Shown one piece after another: positions 20,926 to 32,766 of a stretch of 52,636 nucleotides of DNA. Below the pieces are notes generated by a model. The model worked only from the letters and a program-made list of their open reading frames with translations, was not told the origin of the DNA and did no database searches. Position 1 is the stretch's first letter. Each line of letters opens with the position of its first letter. The stretch comes from Holosporaceae bacterium (GTDB lineage: Bacteria > Pseudomonadota > Alphaproteobacteria > UBA3830): contig JAITDT010000058.1 of NCBI GenBank assembly GCA_031282425.1, positions 1-52,636 on the forward strand, in the 5' to 3' direction. Position numbers and translations under genes: made by a program.

Positions 20926-22230
20926 TTACAAAATAAATCTTGAAAGATCTCTGTGCGTCGCCAGATTCCCAACTTTATTTTCGACATAAGATGCGTCTAT
21001 CGTAATCGTTTCGCTGGACATTTGATCGGCAGAAAAACTAATTTCCTCCAATAATTTTTCAATTATTGTATGAAGACGACGAGCCCCTATATTTTCAACA
21101 TTTTTATTGACAATCGCCGCTAACTCCGCAATCTTTTTCACGCCGTCTTCTAGAAATTCGATATGGACTCCCTCGACGCTTAAAAGCGCATGATATTGTT
21201 TTATCAAACTGCCATCGGTATCAGTTAGGATCTTAAAAAAATCTTCCTCCGTAAGATTGGGTAACTCTACCCGAATCGGCAAACGTCCCTGCAACTCCGG
21301 TAATAGATCCGACGGCTTCGAAACGTGGAAAGCCCCAGATGCAATAAAGAGTATATGGTCAGTTTTTACCGTGCCATACTTTGTCGTTACCGAGCATCCC
21401 TCTATCAATGGTAATAGATCCCTTTGAACTCCTTCACGGCTTATATCGGCTCCGCTCGTATTTTTTGCACAGATTTTATCTATTTCATCAATGAAAACAA
21501 TACCATTTTGCTCTGCCAAAAATATTGCTTCCCGAATGCTTTTATCATGATCGATGAGTTTCTCGCTTTCCTCGCCAATGATTAATTTTCTTGCATCTTT
21601 GACAATAATTTTTCGTAGTTTTGTTTTATTAATTCCCAAAGCATTGTTCATCACATCTGTAAGATTAAGCATGCCCATTTGTGCTCCGGGCATGCCTGGT
21701 ATATCAAATGGCTGCGTTGTTGTATTGTCCAGGACGTTTATCTCAATCTCCTTATCTTCCAGTTGTCCAGAATCCAGCATTTTTTTAAATTTATCGCGAG
21801 TTTCCGAACAGGAATTTTCACCAACCAATGCATTAAGAATTCTTTCTTCTGCGTTCTGTTTCGCTTTTTCCTTAAAAAGATGGCGACGCTTTTCTTTGGT
21901 TTCTGAAACCGCCATTTCCACCAGATCCCGAATAATTTGCTCAACGTCCCGTCCCACATACCCAATTTCCGTAAATTTAGTCGCTTCTACTTTTATGAAA
22001 GGGGCGTCTGCAAGTTTCGCTAATCTACGAGCAATTTCCGTTTTCCCGACTCCGGTAGGTCCTATCAGAAGGATATTTTTCGGAAGAATTTCCTCCTTTA
22101 GCGGGCTAGGGATCTGCTGCCTCCTCCAGCGATTGCGCAGCGCAATGGCGACAGCTCTTTTAGCCCTATCGTGACCTATGATAAACCTATCTAATTCTGT
22201 TACTATTTGCTTGGGCGTAAGTGGAGTCAT
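20926..22230 (-). CDS. hslU: ATP-dependent protease ATPase subunit HslU
   Basis: [88 protein letters not shown]. Confidence 0.98.
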   Translation of the reverse strand: MTPLTPKQIVTELDRFIIGHDRAKRAVAIALRNRWRRQQIPSPLKEEILPKNILLIGPTGVGKTEIARRLAKLADAPFIKVEATKFTEIGYVGRDVEQIIRDLVEMAVSETKEKRRHLFKEKAKQNAEERILNALVGENSCSETRDKFKKMLDSGQLEDKEIEINVLDNTTTQPFDIPGMPGAQMGMLNLTDVMNNALGINKTKLRKIIVKDARKLIIGEESEKLIDHDKSIREAIFLAEQNGIVFIDEIDKICAKNTSGADISREGVQRDLLPLIEGCSVTTKYGTVKTDHILFIASGAFHVSKPSDLLPELQGRLPIRVELPNLTEEDFFKILTDTDGSLIKQYHALLSVEGVHIEFLEDGVKKIAELAAIVNKNVENIGARRLHTIIEKLLEEISFSADQMSSETITIDASYVENKVGNLATHRDLSRFIL

Positions 22231-22241
22231 TGGCTGCCTTT

Positions 22242-22775
22242 CTATATGTCAATCTTCTCTAAAATCAACGAGTGATTAGTATATATACACAAATCTCCGG
22301 CAATTTTCATCGATCTTTTGGCTATTTCTTCCGCAGATAAATTCTGATCCATGAGAGCTCGAGCGGCCGCCAGTGCAAAGTTTCCGCCGGATCCTATGCC
22401 TATTATGCCATCCTGTGGTTCCAAAACATCTCCAATACCTGTCAGGATTAACGAAATGTTTTTATCAACTACCGCCATCATGGCTTCCAGTTTTCGAAGA
22501 TATTTATCCGTTCTCCAATCCTTTGCTAATTCGACGCATGATCTTTGTAGTTGTCCAGGATATTGATCCAGCTTGGATTCGAGCCTTTCAAATAGTGTGA
22601 ACGCGTCCGCAGTCGCTCCGGCAAAGCCCACAAGAACATCTCCGGAAGATAGAAACCTAACCTTTCGGGCATTTGCTTTAACAACTGTATTTCCCATGGT
22701 AACTTGGCCATCTCCGGCAACCACAACTTGATTGTGTTTTCTAACCGAAAGAATAGTCGTTCCCATCCATGTCAT
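22242..22775 (-). CDS. hslV: ATP-dependent protease subunit HslV
   Basis: [37 protein letters not shown]. Confidence 0.97.
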   Translation of the reverse strand: MTWMGTTILSVRKHNQVVVAGDGQVTMGNTVVKANARKVRFLSSGDVLVGFAGATADAFTLFERLESKLDQYPGQLQRSCVELAKDWRTDKYLRKLEAMMAVVDKNISLILTGIGDVLEPQDGIIGIGSGGNFALAAARALMDQNLSAEEIAKRSMKIAGDLCIYTNHSLILEKIDI

Positions 22776-22892
22776 GATCTTACCTTTTTGCTAAATCTTC
22801 TTCTCTTACGGTCTGCGTTGTGAAATAAAATAGAAGCTATCAATGAAATTAAATATTCTATAGACTTTGTCCAACCAAATTGCGAAAAGCTC

Positions 22893-23057
22893 ATGAAAAA
22901 AATCCTATTGTGCGTCATTTGTTTTTTTGCCGTTTCTTGCGGTAGAAGAGGGACTCTAGAACCTTACGAAAAGGAAGATGTCCCTTATCCGCGACAATAC
23001 CCACACTCCGAAACTCAAGAACTCACTGCATCGGAACAAAAAACAAATAGAACATAA
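22893..23057 (+). CDS. lptM: small lipoprotein, LptM (YifL)-like
   Basis: Not in the ORF track (54 aa). MKKILLCVICFFAVSCGRRGTLEPYEKEDVPYPRQYPHSETQELTASEQKTNRT*: lipobox-like AVSC followed by the LptM-type CGRRG-LEP motif. Confidence 0.7.
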   Translation: MKKILLCVICFFAVSCGRRGTLEPYEKEDVPYPRQYPHSETQELTASEQKTNRT

Positions 23058-23093
23058 TTTAACTATCCGATACCGAAAATCACCACAAAATCA

Positions 23094-23168
23094 TGGCTCC
23101 TCGGGACGGGCTCGAACCGCCGACCCAGTGGTTAACAGCCACTTGCTCTACCTCTGAGCTACCGAGGA
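23094..23168 (-). tRNA. tRNA-Asn (GUU anticodon), CCA encoded
   Basis: Reverse complement TCCTCGGTAGCTCAGAGGTAGAGCAAGTGGCTGTTAACCACTGGGTCGGCGGTTCGAGCCCGTCCCGAGGAGCCA. Confidence 0.93.
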
Positions 23169-23306
23169 ACACGTACATTAGATATCAAAAAAAATCCACA
23201 ATTGCTAGAGTATTTAAAAAAAACAGTTGAAGGATCGATATTTATATGAGATTTTACGCAAGATTTCATTGGTGATGCGAGTGTGACAACGCAATTCTAG
23301 CGGAAA

Positions 23307-23334
23307 AAGGCGTGTTCACTAGAAAAAACGCCTT
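23307..23334 (+). promoter_or_regulatory. terminator/attenuator-like hairpin upstream of rpoB
   Basis: AAGGCGT ... ACGCCTT (7-bp stem, 14-nt loop) followed by GTTATTTT. Confidence 0.4.
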
Positions 23335-23453
23335 GTTATTTTGCGCATTGTTTTTTATTGAATATATATGTATTCTTCAGCTTCGTGTGTTATCTTTGTG
23401 GCTAGCGGGCGCGGCATTTAGCTCATTCGGAAGGTATTGCAGAGGTTTAGCAA

Positions 23454-26400
23454 ATGGTACGAACATTCACTGAGCGTAAGCGATTCAGGAAAAATTTTGG
23501 CAGGATTCGGGAGGTGGCGGAGCTTCCTAACCTTATAGAATTGCAAAGATCGTCTTACGGTAGCTTTTTGCATTCGGATGAACATAAAGATCTTAGAAGC
23601 GATATTGGATTACAGGAAGCTTTTCGGTCGATTTTTCCTATTACGGACGCAGCTGGTCGCGCCCAGGTGGATTTTTGTAGATATCATTTTGATGATCCAA
23701 AGTATACCGAAGACGAGTGTCGTAATAAGGGATTAACCTACACTTCTTCGCTACGAGCGGTGTTTAGACTTATCGTCTGGGAAGCTGATAAAGATACCGG
23801 CGAACGCAGTATTCGGGATATAAAAGAGCAGGATGTTTATATTTGCGATTTGCCCATCATGACAAAGGACGGCACATTCATCATTAACGGCGCTGAACGC
23901 GTTGTTGTTTCTCAGATGCAACGTTCTCCTGGAGTGTTCTTCGATCACGACGACGGAAAAACTCACACTTCTGGGAAATACTTGTTTATAGCTCATGTCG
24001 TTCCCTACAAGGGCGTATGGCTGGACATTGAATTCGATGCAAAAGATCTTCTTTATGTGCGCATTGATCGAAAGCGCAAGATCCTTGCCTCTACACTGTT
24101 GCTGGCGTTAGATTCCGCAAAGACAGAGAAAAAAAAAGCACAAAATCCCGACAGGACATTCAAGTCCTCTGAAATTCATGGAATGGATAAAGAGGAAATT
24201 CTTTCATATTTCTATAACCATCATAAGATATATCGCAACGAAAAAGGATTATTGTTCAAAAAATATGAAATCGATCAGTGGAAGGGCGTAAAACTGGAAA
24301 ATGATTTGGTCGACGCCGGAACTGGAGAGACCATCCTCATCGCTGGGGAGAAGATTACTCCTCGAATTGCTAAAAAGTTAAAAGACGATGGATTGAGTGA
24401 GATAGTAGTTCAAACAAGTGATTTGATAGGAAAGTATATCGCTTTTGACGTGATAGACCAATCGACCGGCATAGTTATTGCGGAAGCCGGAGATGAATTA
24501 TCGGAAAACCTCATTGAAAAAATAGTACAACAGGAAACAGAGTTCGCAGTTTTAGATATTGATCATACAGAAACGGGAGCATATGTTCGTAATACTCTGA
24601 TTTCCGACAAATGTACCAATAGGGAAGAAGCATTATTTGAAATGTTTAGGATTATGCGCCCCGGCGAGCCGCCAACGGTAGAAAGTGCGCAGGATATGTT
24701 CTATAATATGTTCTTTAATCCGGAGCGCTATGATCTTTCAGCCGTTGGACGAGTGAAGATGAATGGGCGGATTGGTTCCAATGAATCTGAAAGTTTAGGA
24801 ATCCTCACCAAGGGCGATATCCTACGTATAATAAAGATATTGCACCAGCTAAAAGACGGCGTAGGCACAATCGATGACATAGATAATCTGGCAAACAGAA
24901 GGATAAGGTCAGTTGGAGAATTGGTAGAAAATCAATTTCGTGCAGGACTTGCCCGCATGGAGAAGCCGGTAAAAGAGCGCATCGGTTCTGTTGACGTTGC
25001 CAATGCGGTTCCTAATGATATTATCAACGCGAAATCAGTATCATCCGCTATTCGCGAGTTTTTTCAGTTGTCGCAGTTGTCGCAATTTATGGATCAAACC
25101 AATCCACTGGCAGAAATTACGCACAAACGACGGATTTCTGCATTAGGTCCAGGAGGTCTGACTCGCGATCGCGCTGGATTCGATGTGCGTGACGTTCATC
25201 CTACCCATTACGGCCGCATATGTCCTATAGAGACGCCGGAAGGACAAAACATCGGATTGATCAATTCACTTGCGATTTTTGCAAAAATTAATAGGTACGG
25301 GTTTATTGAGACTCCCTATAGAAAAGTTGCAGATGGCAAGGTGACGGACGAGGTAATATATCTATCTGCCACGGACGAGAGTAGATATACGATTGCTCAA
25401 GCTAATGCTCCTCTCACGAAGGAGGGTCATTTCAGCGACGAGATTGTTACCTGCAGAAAAAATGGAGATTTCGTTAATGCTCCGAGAGAATCCATAGACT
25501 TTATGGATGTTTCTCCAAAGCAGATTATATCGACAGCTGCCTCTTTGATCCCGTTTCTGGAAAATGACGACGCCAGTCGCGCGCTTATGGGCGCGAACAT
25601 GCAGCGCCAAGCGGTTCCGTTAATCCGGGCTGAAGCGCCACTGGTGGGTACCGGTATGGAAGCGGTAGTAGCGCGAGATTCTGGCGTTGTCGTAAGAGCG
25701 AAGCGTGATGGTATTGTAGAACAGGTCGATGCTAACAGGATAGTAATTCGCGCTACCGGAGACAACTCCAATGTCGGCGTAGATATTTATAATTTGAGAA
25801 AGTTCCAAAGATCTAACATGAGCACATGTCTTAATCAGAAGCCTCTGGTAAAAAAAGGCGATATGATTGGAGCGGGAGATATCATTGCCGATGGATCTGG
25901 CACAGATATTGGAGAATTGGCGTTGGGACAGAATGTGCTTGTCGGCTTTATGTCCTGGCATGGGTATACTTTTGAAGATGCTATAGTTATCTCGGAACGC
26001 CTAGTACAGGATGATTACTTTACATCCATCCACATAGAAGAATTCGAGATAATGGCTCGGGATACAAAATTGGGGAACGAAGAAATTACGAGGGATATTC
26101 CTAACGTAGCTGACGATACTCTGCGGCACCTGGACGAGACGGGCATTGTTCATATAGGGGCGGAAGTTCAGGCTGGCGACGTGTTAGTAGGTAAAGTAAC
26201 GCCAAAAGGCGAGAGCATGATGACTCCAGAGGAAAAGTTGCTACGAGCCATCTTCGGTGAAAGAGCTGCGGACGTTAGAGATTCGTCTTTGCGACTGCCG
26301 CCCGGCGTTAAAGGAACGGTGGTGGACGTAAAAATTTTTTCTCGGCACGGTATAGAAAAAGATGAAAGGTCGCTGGCTATAGAGCAGCGAGAAATCGAGT

Positions 26401-27635
26401 CGTTCAAGAATGATATGGATGCTGAAAAGATGATTTTTGAGTCAATCTATTATAGCAAATTGTACGACAAACTTTTAGGACAGAAGATTGCTTTCTCTCC
26501 GGTGAAAAGTAAAGAATCTATCGTTACAGAAAAGTATCTAAGCTCCATGAATAGAGGACAGTGGAGACAAATAAAGGTTGCCGACGAAAGCATTTCTGTT
26601 GATATTGCTAATCTTCAAGATAATTTCAATGAAATTCTAGCGAAACTCAATAGAAACTTTGAGGAAAAAGTAGAAAAGCTCCGGAAGGGGGACGATATGG
26701 CTCCGGGAGTTCTCAAAATGATCAAGGTTTATGTGGCAGATAAACGGAAGCTGCAGCCGGGAGATAAGCTGGCTGGGAGGCACGGTAACAAGGGCATTGT
26801 ATCGAAAATAGTATCAGTGGAAGATATGCCTCATATGGAAGACGGAACTCCGTTAGACATTATCTTAAATCCTCTTGGAGTTACGTCGCGAATGAATGTC
26901 GGCCAAATTCTAGAGACTCATCTTGGATGGGCGTCTAAGGCGTTGGGAAAGAAAGTTCGTAGCGTTATAGAGAAAGTCCAGTCTGATAAAGAGCTAATGG
27001 CCAATTTAAGAGCGCAATTGAAAGATGTCTACGACAGCAGCGAGGATTCCAAAAGTATAAACGGCATGTCCGATTATGAAGTAGCTGAGCTTGCATCAAA
27101 TGTAACGCGTGGAATTCCAGTGGCGACGCCAGTTTTTGATGGCGCGCGCGAGCAGGATATCGTGAAAGCTCTAGAAAGTTGCGGATTGGATGGATCCGGG
27201 CAAATAACTCTCATTGATGGTCGTACCGGAATGCCATTTGACAGAAAAGTCACTGTCGGATGCATATATATGCTGAAACTGCACCACATGGTGGATGATA
27301 AGATTCACGCCCGCTCTATCGGCCCTTACAGCCTTGTTACTCAACAACCGTTAGGGGGAAAGGCGCAATTTGGTGGACAGCGTTTTGGAGAAATGGAAGT
27401 GTGGGCATTACAAGCCTATGGAGCCGCCTATACGCTGCAGGAAGTCTTGACGGTTAAATCCGATGATGTTACCGGCAGAACTAAAGCTTACGAGTCAATA
27501 ATTAAAGGTGATGAAAATATTGTTCCTGGCATTCCTGAGTCATTTAACGTTCTTATGAAAGAATTGTGCGGTCTTGGGTTGAATTTTGAATTTCAACAGG
27601 ATCCAGTCCAAGAAAGTACGGAAATAGATATTTAA
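23454..27635 (+). CDS. rpoB: DNA-directed RNA polymerase subunit beta
   Basis: [64 protein letters not shown]. Confidence 0.99.
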   Translation: MVRTFTERKRFRKNFGRIREVAELPNLIELQRSSYGSFLHSDEHKDLRSDIGLQEAFRSIFPITDAAGRAQVDFCRYHFDDPKYTEDECRNKGLTYTSSLRAVFRLIVWEADKDTGERSIRDIKEQDVYICDLPIMTKDGTFIINGAERVVVSQMQRSPGVFFDHDDGKTHTSGKYLFIAHVVPYKGVWLDIEFDAKDLLYVRIDRKRKILASTLLLALDSAKTEKKKAQNPDRTFKSSEIHGMDKEEILSYFYNHHKIYRNEKGLLFKKYEIDQWKGVKLENDLVDAGTGETILIAGEKITPRIAKKLKDDGLSEIVVQTSDLIGKYIAFDVIDQSTGIVIAEAGDELSENLIEKIVQQETEFAVLDIDHTETGAYVRNTLISDKCTNREEALFEMFRIMRPGEPPTVESAQDMFYNMFFNPERYDLSAVGRVKMNGRIGSNESESLGILTKGDILRIIKILHQLKDGVGTIDDIDNLANRRIRSVGELVENQFRAGLARMEKPVKERIGSVDVANAVPNDIINAKSVSSAIREFFQLSQLSQFMDQTNPLAEITHKRRISALGPGGLTRDRAGFDVRDVHPTHYGRICPIETPEGQNIGLINSLAIFAKINRYGFIETPYRKVADGKVTDEVIYLSATDESRYTIAQANAPLTKEGHFSDEIVTCRKNGDFVNAPRESIDFMDVSPKQIISTAASLIPFLENDDASRALMGANMQRQAVPLIRAEAPLVGTGMEAVVARDSGVVVRAKRDGIVEQVDANRIVIRATGDNSNVGVDIYNLRKFQRSNMSTCLNQKPLVKKGDMIGAGDIIADGSGTDIGELALGQNVLVGFMSWHGYTFEDAIVISERLVQDDYFTSIHIEEFEIMARDTKLGNEEITRDIPNVADDTLRHLDETGIVHIGAEVQAGDVLVGKVTPKGESMMTPEEKLLRAIFGERAADVRDSSLRLPPGVKGTVVDVKIFSRHGIEKDERSLAIEQREIESFKNDMDAEKMIFESIYYSKLYDKLLGQKIAFSPVKSKESIVTEKYLSSMNRGQWRQIKVADESISVDIANLQDNFNEILAKLNRNFEEKVEKLRKGDDMAPGVLKMIKVYVADKRKLQPGDKLAGRHGNKGIVSKIVSVEDMPHMEDGTPLDIILNPLGVTSRMNVGQILETHLGWASKALGKKVRSVIEKVQSDKELMANLRAQLKDVYDSSEDSKSINGMSDYEVAELASNVTRGIPVATPVFDGAREQDIVKALESCGLDGSGQITLIDGRTGMPFDRKVTVGCIYMLKLHHMVDDKIHARSIGPYSLVTQQPLGGKAQFGGQRFGEMEVWALQAYGAAYTLQEVLTVKSDDVTGRTKAYESIIKGDENIVPGIPESFNVLMKELCGLGLNFEFQQDPVQESTEIDI

Positions 27636-27656
27636 TACCGCTAGAAAGGGTACAAA

Positions 27657-30600
27657 ATGGTAAATCAATTACAGAAAGTTTTTGGTCAGATCAGCAGTTT
27701 AAATAATTTTGATTCGATCAGGGTGTCTATTTCCAGTCCTGAAAGAATAAGATCTTGGTCTTTTGGAGAAGTAAAGAAGCCGGAAACTATTAACTATAGA
27801 ACTTTTAAGCCGGAAAAAGACGGGCTGTTTTGCTCCCGCATATTTGGTCCGGTAAAAGATTATGAATGCTTGTGCGGCAAATATAAACGCATGAAATACC
27901 GCGGCGTGATATGCGAAAAGTGCGGTGTAGAAGTTACGCTCTCCAAAGTCAGGAGAGAGCGCATGGGGCATATTGAGCTGGCGTCGCCTGTAGCACATAT
28001 ATGGTTTACTAAATCTCCGCCTAGCCGTATAGCGTTACTACTGAATATGACTGCTAGTGAAATGGAGAAGGTGCTGTATTTTGAGAGCTATGTGGTTACA
28101 GATCCCGGAATAACGACTCTTAAGCAGTATCAATTACTTGCGGAAGAAGAGTATTATAAGGCTCAAGACGACTTCGGAGAAGACGCGTTCAGCGCCGGTA
28201 TCGGAGCGGAGGCGCTGAGGTCAATGCTGGCTAACGTGGATTTAAATGGTGAAAAAAACAGACTTCGGCTGGAGCTGAAAACGGTAGGTTCTGACATTAA
28301 GCGTCGGCATTTGGTAAAAAGATTAAAGCTGGTTGAGTCTTTTTTGGAGTCAAATACTCGCCCGGAATGGATGATTTTGGAGTGTCTCCCGGTGATTCCG
28401 CCGGAATTGCGGCCATTGGTGCCATTGGAAGGGGGACGATTCGCTACTTCAGATCTAAACGATCTCTACCGACGTGTGATAAATCGAAATAATCGACTCA
28501 AAAGATTGCTGGAATTAAAAGCTCCCGAAATTATAGTGAAAAATGAAAAGAGAATGTTGCAGGAAGCGGTGGATGCTTTATTCGACAATGGTCGCCGAGG
28601 ACGAGTTATTACTGGCACAGGAAAGCGTCCACTGAAGTCATTGTCAGATATGTTAAAGGGAAAGCAGGGACGCTTTCGCCAAAATCTGTTGGGTAAGCGC
28701 GTCGACTATTCCGGTCGTTCGGTTATCGTTGTTGGGCCAGAGCTTAAATTGCATCAATGTGGCATCCCTAAAAAGATGGCGTTGGAGTTATTTCAGCCGT
28801 TCATATATTCACGATTGGAGCGGTACGGCTTCGCCACAACGCTGAAAGCAGCCAAGCGGATGGTGGAAAAAGAGCGATCCGAAGTTTGGGATATTTTAGA
28901 GGAGGTTATTAAAGAACATCCTGTGTTGTTAAATCGCGCTCCTACGCTGCATCGACTAGGAATCCAGGCATTTGAGCCGGTTTTGGTGGAGGGAAAAGCT
29001 ATCAAGTTACATCCGCTGGTCTGTACTGCTTTCAACGCTGACTTCGATGGAGATCAAATGGCGGTGCACGTACCGTTATCAATCGAGGCGCAATTGGAGT
29101 CGCGAGTTCTCATGATGTCTACAAATAATATCCTCAGTCCATCTAGTGGGAAGCCTATTATATTGCCCACGAAGGATATTACTCTAGGCCTCTATTACAT
29201 CACAATGGAAAGAGACGGCGAGCTCGGGGAGGGAATGATTTTTTCCTCTGTTGGCGAAATTGAACATGCACTGGAAGAAAAGGTTGTGAGTCTGCATGCA
29301 AAAATAAAAGCCAGATATCACCAGGTTCAAAAAGATGGAACTACCAAAATTTTAACAGTAAGTACCACTCCAGGCCGCATGATCCTTTCGCAATTACTTC
29401 CTGTTTACCCGGAAATAGAATTTAGCCTGATCAACCGTCTTTTGACTAATAAGGAATTGGCCGTCATCGTGGAGAAAGTTTATCGTGCCTGCGGCCAGAA
29501 AAGTGCAGTGATTTTTGCTGATAAATTAAAAGATATCGGGTTTTTATATTCCACAAAGTCTGGAATCTCCTACGGAAAGGATGATTTGGTGGTTCCTTCT
29601 CAAAAGAAAGAAATCGTTAACAAAACCAAAAAGATTGTGGCCGAATATGAAAAGCAATACATGGATGGCTTAATCACATCCGGCGAGCGTTACAACAAAG
29701 TTGTCGACGCCTGGGCGATATGCAGTGATAAAGTTGCCGAGTCCATGGTAAATCAACTATCAAAGATGGAAGTTGGCAAGCCGGCGAATGCTATGTACAT
29801 GATGGCTCATTCTGGAGCTCGAGGTTCCATCGCCCAAATGCGGCAAGTAGCTGGCATGCGCGGCTTGATGGCCAAGCCATCGGGTGAAATTATCGAAACC
29901 CCTATTGTTTCGAATTTTAAGGAAGGATTGACTGTTCTAGAGTATTTCACATCTACTCACGGCGCTCGAAAGGGTATGGCTGATACGGCTTTGAAAACTG
30001 CAAATTCCGGATATTTAACTCGCCGTTTAGTTGATGTTGCGCAAGATTGCGTAATTGCAAAAGCCGATTGCGGTACCAAGAAAGGTATTGTCATCAAAGA
30101 TATAATCTCCGGGGGCGATGTTATTTCATCATTGACGGAAAGGATTCTTGGTAGAACGGCTGTAGAGGATATTCTTGATCCGTCAGACGGTAGCGTAATT
30201 GTACGCGCCGGAGAATTGATTGAAGAGGAAGCAATAAAAAAAATAGAGGAAGCCGGAATAAATGAAATCCGTATAAGATCTGCACTTACCTGCGAATGTG
30301 AAAATGGTATTTGCGCCAGCTGCTATGGTCGCGATCTGGCTCGCGGTAAGAAAGTAAATATGGGAGAGGCCGTCGGGGTCATTGCCGCCCAATCCATAGG
30401 AGAACCAGGAACACAGCTTACCATGCGTACTTTTCACATCGGCGGCACAGCGCAAAAAAGTACGGAAATGTCTTCTATAGATGCTGCTTATGATGGCATC
30501 GTATCCTTGCGCAATGAAAAAACAGTTGAAAATAGCGATGGTCAGAAGATTGTCATGAATCGCAATACCGAAGTGATTATTCTTGATGCCAACGGAAAAA

Positions 30601-31820
30601 AGCGAGCAAATTACAAAGTCCCATATGGGTCTAGGCTGTATGTTGCCAGTGGAAACAAGATAAATAAGGGCAGCAAAATATCGGATTGGGATCCTTTCAC
30701 TTTGCCAATAATTTGTGAAAAAGAAGGATTCGTCCAATATATGGATCTGATTGAAGGCGTTTCTCTCAAAGAAATCATTGATGAATCAACAGGCGTTTCG
30801 ACATACATGGTGGCAGACTGGAGACAGCAAGCGCGCTACATGGAGCTAAAACCAAGAATTATACTGAAAGATACTGATGGAAACCCAATATTATTGCCTA
30901 ATGGTCAAGAAATTAGGTATTTTCTGTCGGTTGACTCGATTATTTCTGCTCCCAATGGTTGTAAAGTTAAAATTGGGGATATTTTGGCGCGTATGCCGAG
31001 AGAATCGTCTAAAACAAGGGATATTACCGGCGGCCTTCCGCGTATTTCCGAATTATTTGAGGCGCGAATACCTAAGGATCCTGCAGTCATAAGCGAACAC
31101 GATGGAAGAGTCGAGTTTGGCAAGGATTACAAGGGCAAAAAGAGGATAATCATCCATCCGAACGATGAGACTTTGCAGCCGCTGGAATATCTTGTACCGC
31201 GCTGGAGGCAGATGGTTGTTAAAGATGGAGATATCGTTGCCAAGGGAGACATTTTGATCGACGGCAATAAGACTCCGCACGATATATTGCGGATTTTGGG
31301 CGTCGAAGCTCTCGCCGACTATCTTATCAACGAGATTCAAGACGTTTATAGACTGCAGGGCGTGAAAATTAACGATAAGCATATTGAAATAATAGTGAGG
31401 CAGATGCTACAGAAGGTGAAGGTATCTGCGCCCGGAGATAGTACGTTCCTTATGGGCGAGCAGGTGGATCGCCGAGATTTTGAAATCGAGAATGCTCGCA
31501 TCTTGAAGGATGGTGGAATACCGGCAGTCGCGCATCCTGTGTTACAAGGTATTACGAAAGCGTCGTTGCAAACGCGCTCTTTCATTTCGGCAGCGTCGTT
31601 CCAGGAAACTACAAGAGTGTTAACGGAAGCAGCAATTACCGGTAGAGTAGACAGATTGAGCGGATTGAAGGAGAATGTGCTGGTTGGTAGACTAATACCG
31701 GCAGGCACAGGATTTATGATTGGGAAAATTAGAAAAGCAGCGTTGGCTCGTGACGCCGAGGTTGCTGCAGCTTCGGTCACAGCAAATAATCGCAGCGTAA
31801 CATATCACGATGGAGGATAA
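27657..31820 (+). CDS. rpoC: DNA-directed RNA polymerase subunit beta'
   Basis: [64 protein letters not shown]. Confidence 0.99.
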   Translation: MVNQLQKVFGQISSLNNFDSIRVSISSPERIRSWSFGEVKKPETINYRTFKPEKDGLFCSRIFGPVKDYECLCGKYKRMKYRGVICEKCGVEVTLSKVRRERMGHIELASPVAHIWFTKSPPSRIALLLNMTASEMEKVLYFESYVVTDPGITTLKQYQLLAEEEYYKAQDDFGEDAFSAGIGAEALRSMLANVDLNGEKNRLRLELKTVGSDIKRRHLVKRLKLVESFLESNTRPEWMILECLPVIPPELRPLVPLEGGRFATSDLNDLYRRVINRNNRLKRLLELKAPEIIVKNEKRMLQEAVDALFDNGRRGRVITGTGKRPLKSLSDMLKGKQGRFRQNLLGKRVDYSGRSVIVVGPELKLHQCGIPKKMALELFQPFIYSRLERYGFATTLKAAKRMVEKERSEVWDILEEVIKEHPVLLNRAPTLHRLGIQAFEPVLVEGKAIKLHPLVCTAFNADFDGDQMAVHVPLSIEAQLESRVLMMSTNNILSPSSGKPIILPTKDITLGLYYITMERDGELGEGMIFSSVGEIEHALEEKVVSLHAKIKARYHQVQKDGTTKILTVSTTPGRMILSQLLPVYPEIEFSLINRLLTNKELAVIVEKVYRACGQKSAVIFADKLKDIGFLYSTKSGISYGKDDLVVPSQKKEIVNKTKKIVAEYEKQYMDGLITSGERYNKVVDAWAICSDKVAESMVNQLSKMEVGKPANAMYMMAHSGARGSIAQMRQVAGMRGLMAKPSGEIIETPIVSNFKEGLTVLEYFTSTHGARKGMADTALKTANSGYLTRRLVDVAQDCVIAKADCGTKKGIVIKDIISGGDVISSLTERILGRTAVEDILDPSDGSVIVRAGELIEEEAIKKIEEAGINEIRIRSALTCECENGICASCYGRDLARGKKVNMGEAVGVIAAQSIGEPGTQLTMRTFHIGGTAQKSTEMSSIDAAYDGIVSLRNEKTVENSDGQKIVMNRNTEVIILDANGKKRANYKVPYGSRLYVASGNKINKGSKISDWDPFTLPIICEKEGFVQYMDLIEGVSLKEIIDESTGVSTYMVADWRQQARYMELKPRIILKDTDGNPILLPNGQEIRYFLSVDSIISAPNGCKVKIGDILARMPRESSKTRDITGGLPRISELFEARIPKDPAVISEHDGRVEFGKDYKGKKRIIIHPNDETLQPLEYLVPRWRQMVVKDGDIVAKGDILIDGNKTPHDILRILGVEALADYLINEIQDVYRLQGVKINDKHIEIIVRQMLQKVKVSAPGDSTFLMGEQVDRRDFEIENARILKDGGIPAVAHPVLQGITKASLQTRSFISAASFQETTRVLTEAAITGRVDRLSGLKENVLVGRLIPAGTGFMIGKIRKAALARDAEVAAASVTANNRSVTYHDGG

Positions 31821-31932
31821 GGGTATTTAGAAAGCGATGTCTATGTCGCAGAATTTCTATATCTCGCCATCCTCATTGAGCAATTCTCTTAGCAAGGCAA
31901 TTGTTGATTGATTTTGCAGATCCATATACTAT

Positions 31933-32763
31933 ATGGACGGTCGTTGGGAGATAGCTTTGAAAATTAATAAAGTGGTATTTCCGGTTGGGGGCCTGGGAAA
32001 AAGGTTTTTTCCCATAACGAGGGTCATTCCCAAAGAAATGCTAGGAATAATGGATAAGCCGTTGATTCATTATGCTTTTGAAGAAGCTATGGCGGCTGGT
32101 ATTGAAAAGTTTATCTTCGTAACGCGGCATGGAAAAGATTCTATTGAAGATTATTTTGACTATATGTTTGCGCATTCGGAATATTTCGATATAAAAATCG
32201 GAAGCGTGTGTTATGTGCGGCAGAATGAGCCTTTAGGATTGGGACACGCAGTTTTGTGTGCAAAGAATTTGATAGGAAACGAGCCCTTTGCCGTAATATC
32301 GGCGGATGATTTTATTCTCCATAATAAATCTTGCATTGGAGAGATGATTAAGCGCTATGATGGATCGAATATGGTCGCCGCTATGAATGTGGCCCGTCGC
32401 GACGTTTGCAAATATGGAATATTGGACGTCGATTACGAAACGGATGAGTTAATAATTGCAAAATCCGTAGATGAAAAACCATCAATCGAAACTGCAAAAT
32501 CCACGCATGCCATAGTCGGTAGATATCTGTTATCGCATAAAATTTTCAACGTTTTGGAGAATTTAAAGCCTGGAGCCGGCGGGGAAATACAGCTAACGGA
32601 CGCTATTCTGCAAATGATTCCATCTCACGGATTGGCAGGATTTAAATTTGAGGGAAAGAGGTTCGATTGCGGCTCTAAAGAGGGATTATTTTCTGCTATT
32701 TTAAATGTCGCAAAGCAGGATGAAACTCTTCGTCACGTAATGGAAAATTTCTATAGAGACTAA
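31933..32763 (+). CDS. galU: UTP--glucose-1-phosphate uridylyltransferase (true start possibly TTG at 31957)
   Basis: KVVFPVGGLGKRFFPITRVIPKEMLGIMDKPLIHYAFEEAMAAGIEKFIFVTRHGK. Confidence 0.95.
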   Translation: MDGRWEIALKINKVVFPVGGLGKRFFPITRVIPKEMLGIMDKPLIHYAFEEAMAAGIEKFIFVTRHGKDSIEDYFDYMFAHSEYFDIKIGSVCYVRQNEPLGLGHAVLCAKNLIGNEPFAVISADDFILHNKSCIGEMIKRYDGSNMVAAMNVARRDVCKYGILDVDYETDELIIAKSVDEKPSIETAKSTHAIVGRYLLSHKIFNVLENLKPGAGGEIQLTDAILQMIPSHGLAGFKFEGKRFDCGSKEGLFSAILNVAKQDETLRHVMENFYRD

Positions 32764-32766
32764 AGT

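Noticed and set aside
21554-22174. 206-aa plus-strand ORF
   Set aside because: Antisense to hslU; mirrors the hslU codon pattern.
25240-25260. EGQNIGLI (Q in place of P567 of E. coli RpoB) as a possible resistance change
   Set aside because: I believe Gln is a normal variant here in several alphaproteobacteria; not reported as unusual without an alignment.
30183-30737. 184-aa minus-strand ORF
   Set aside because: Antisense to rpoC.
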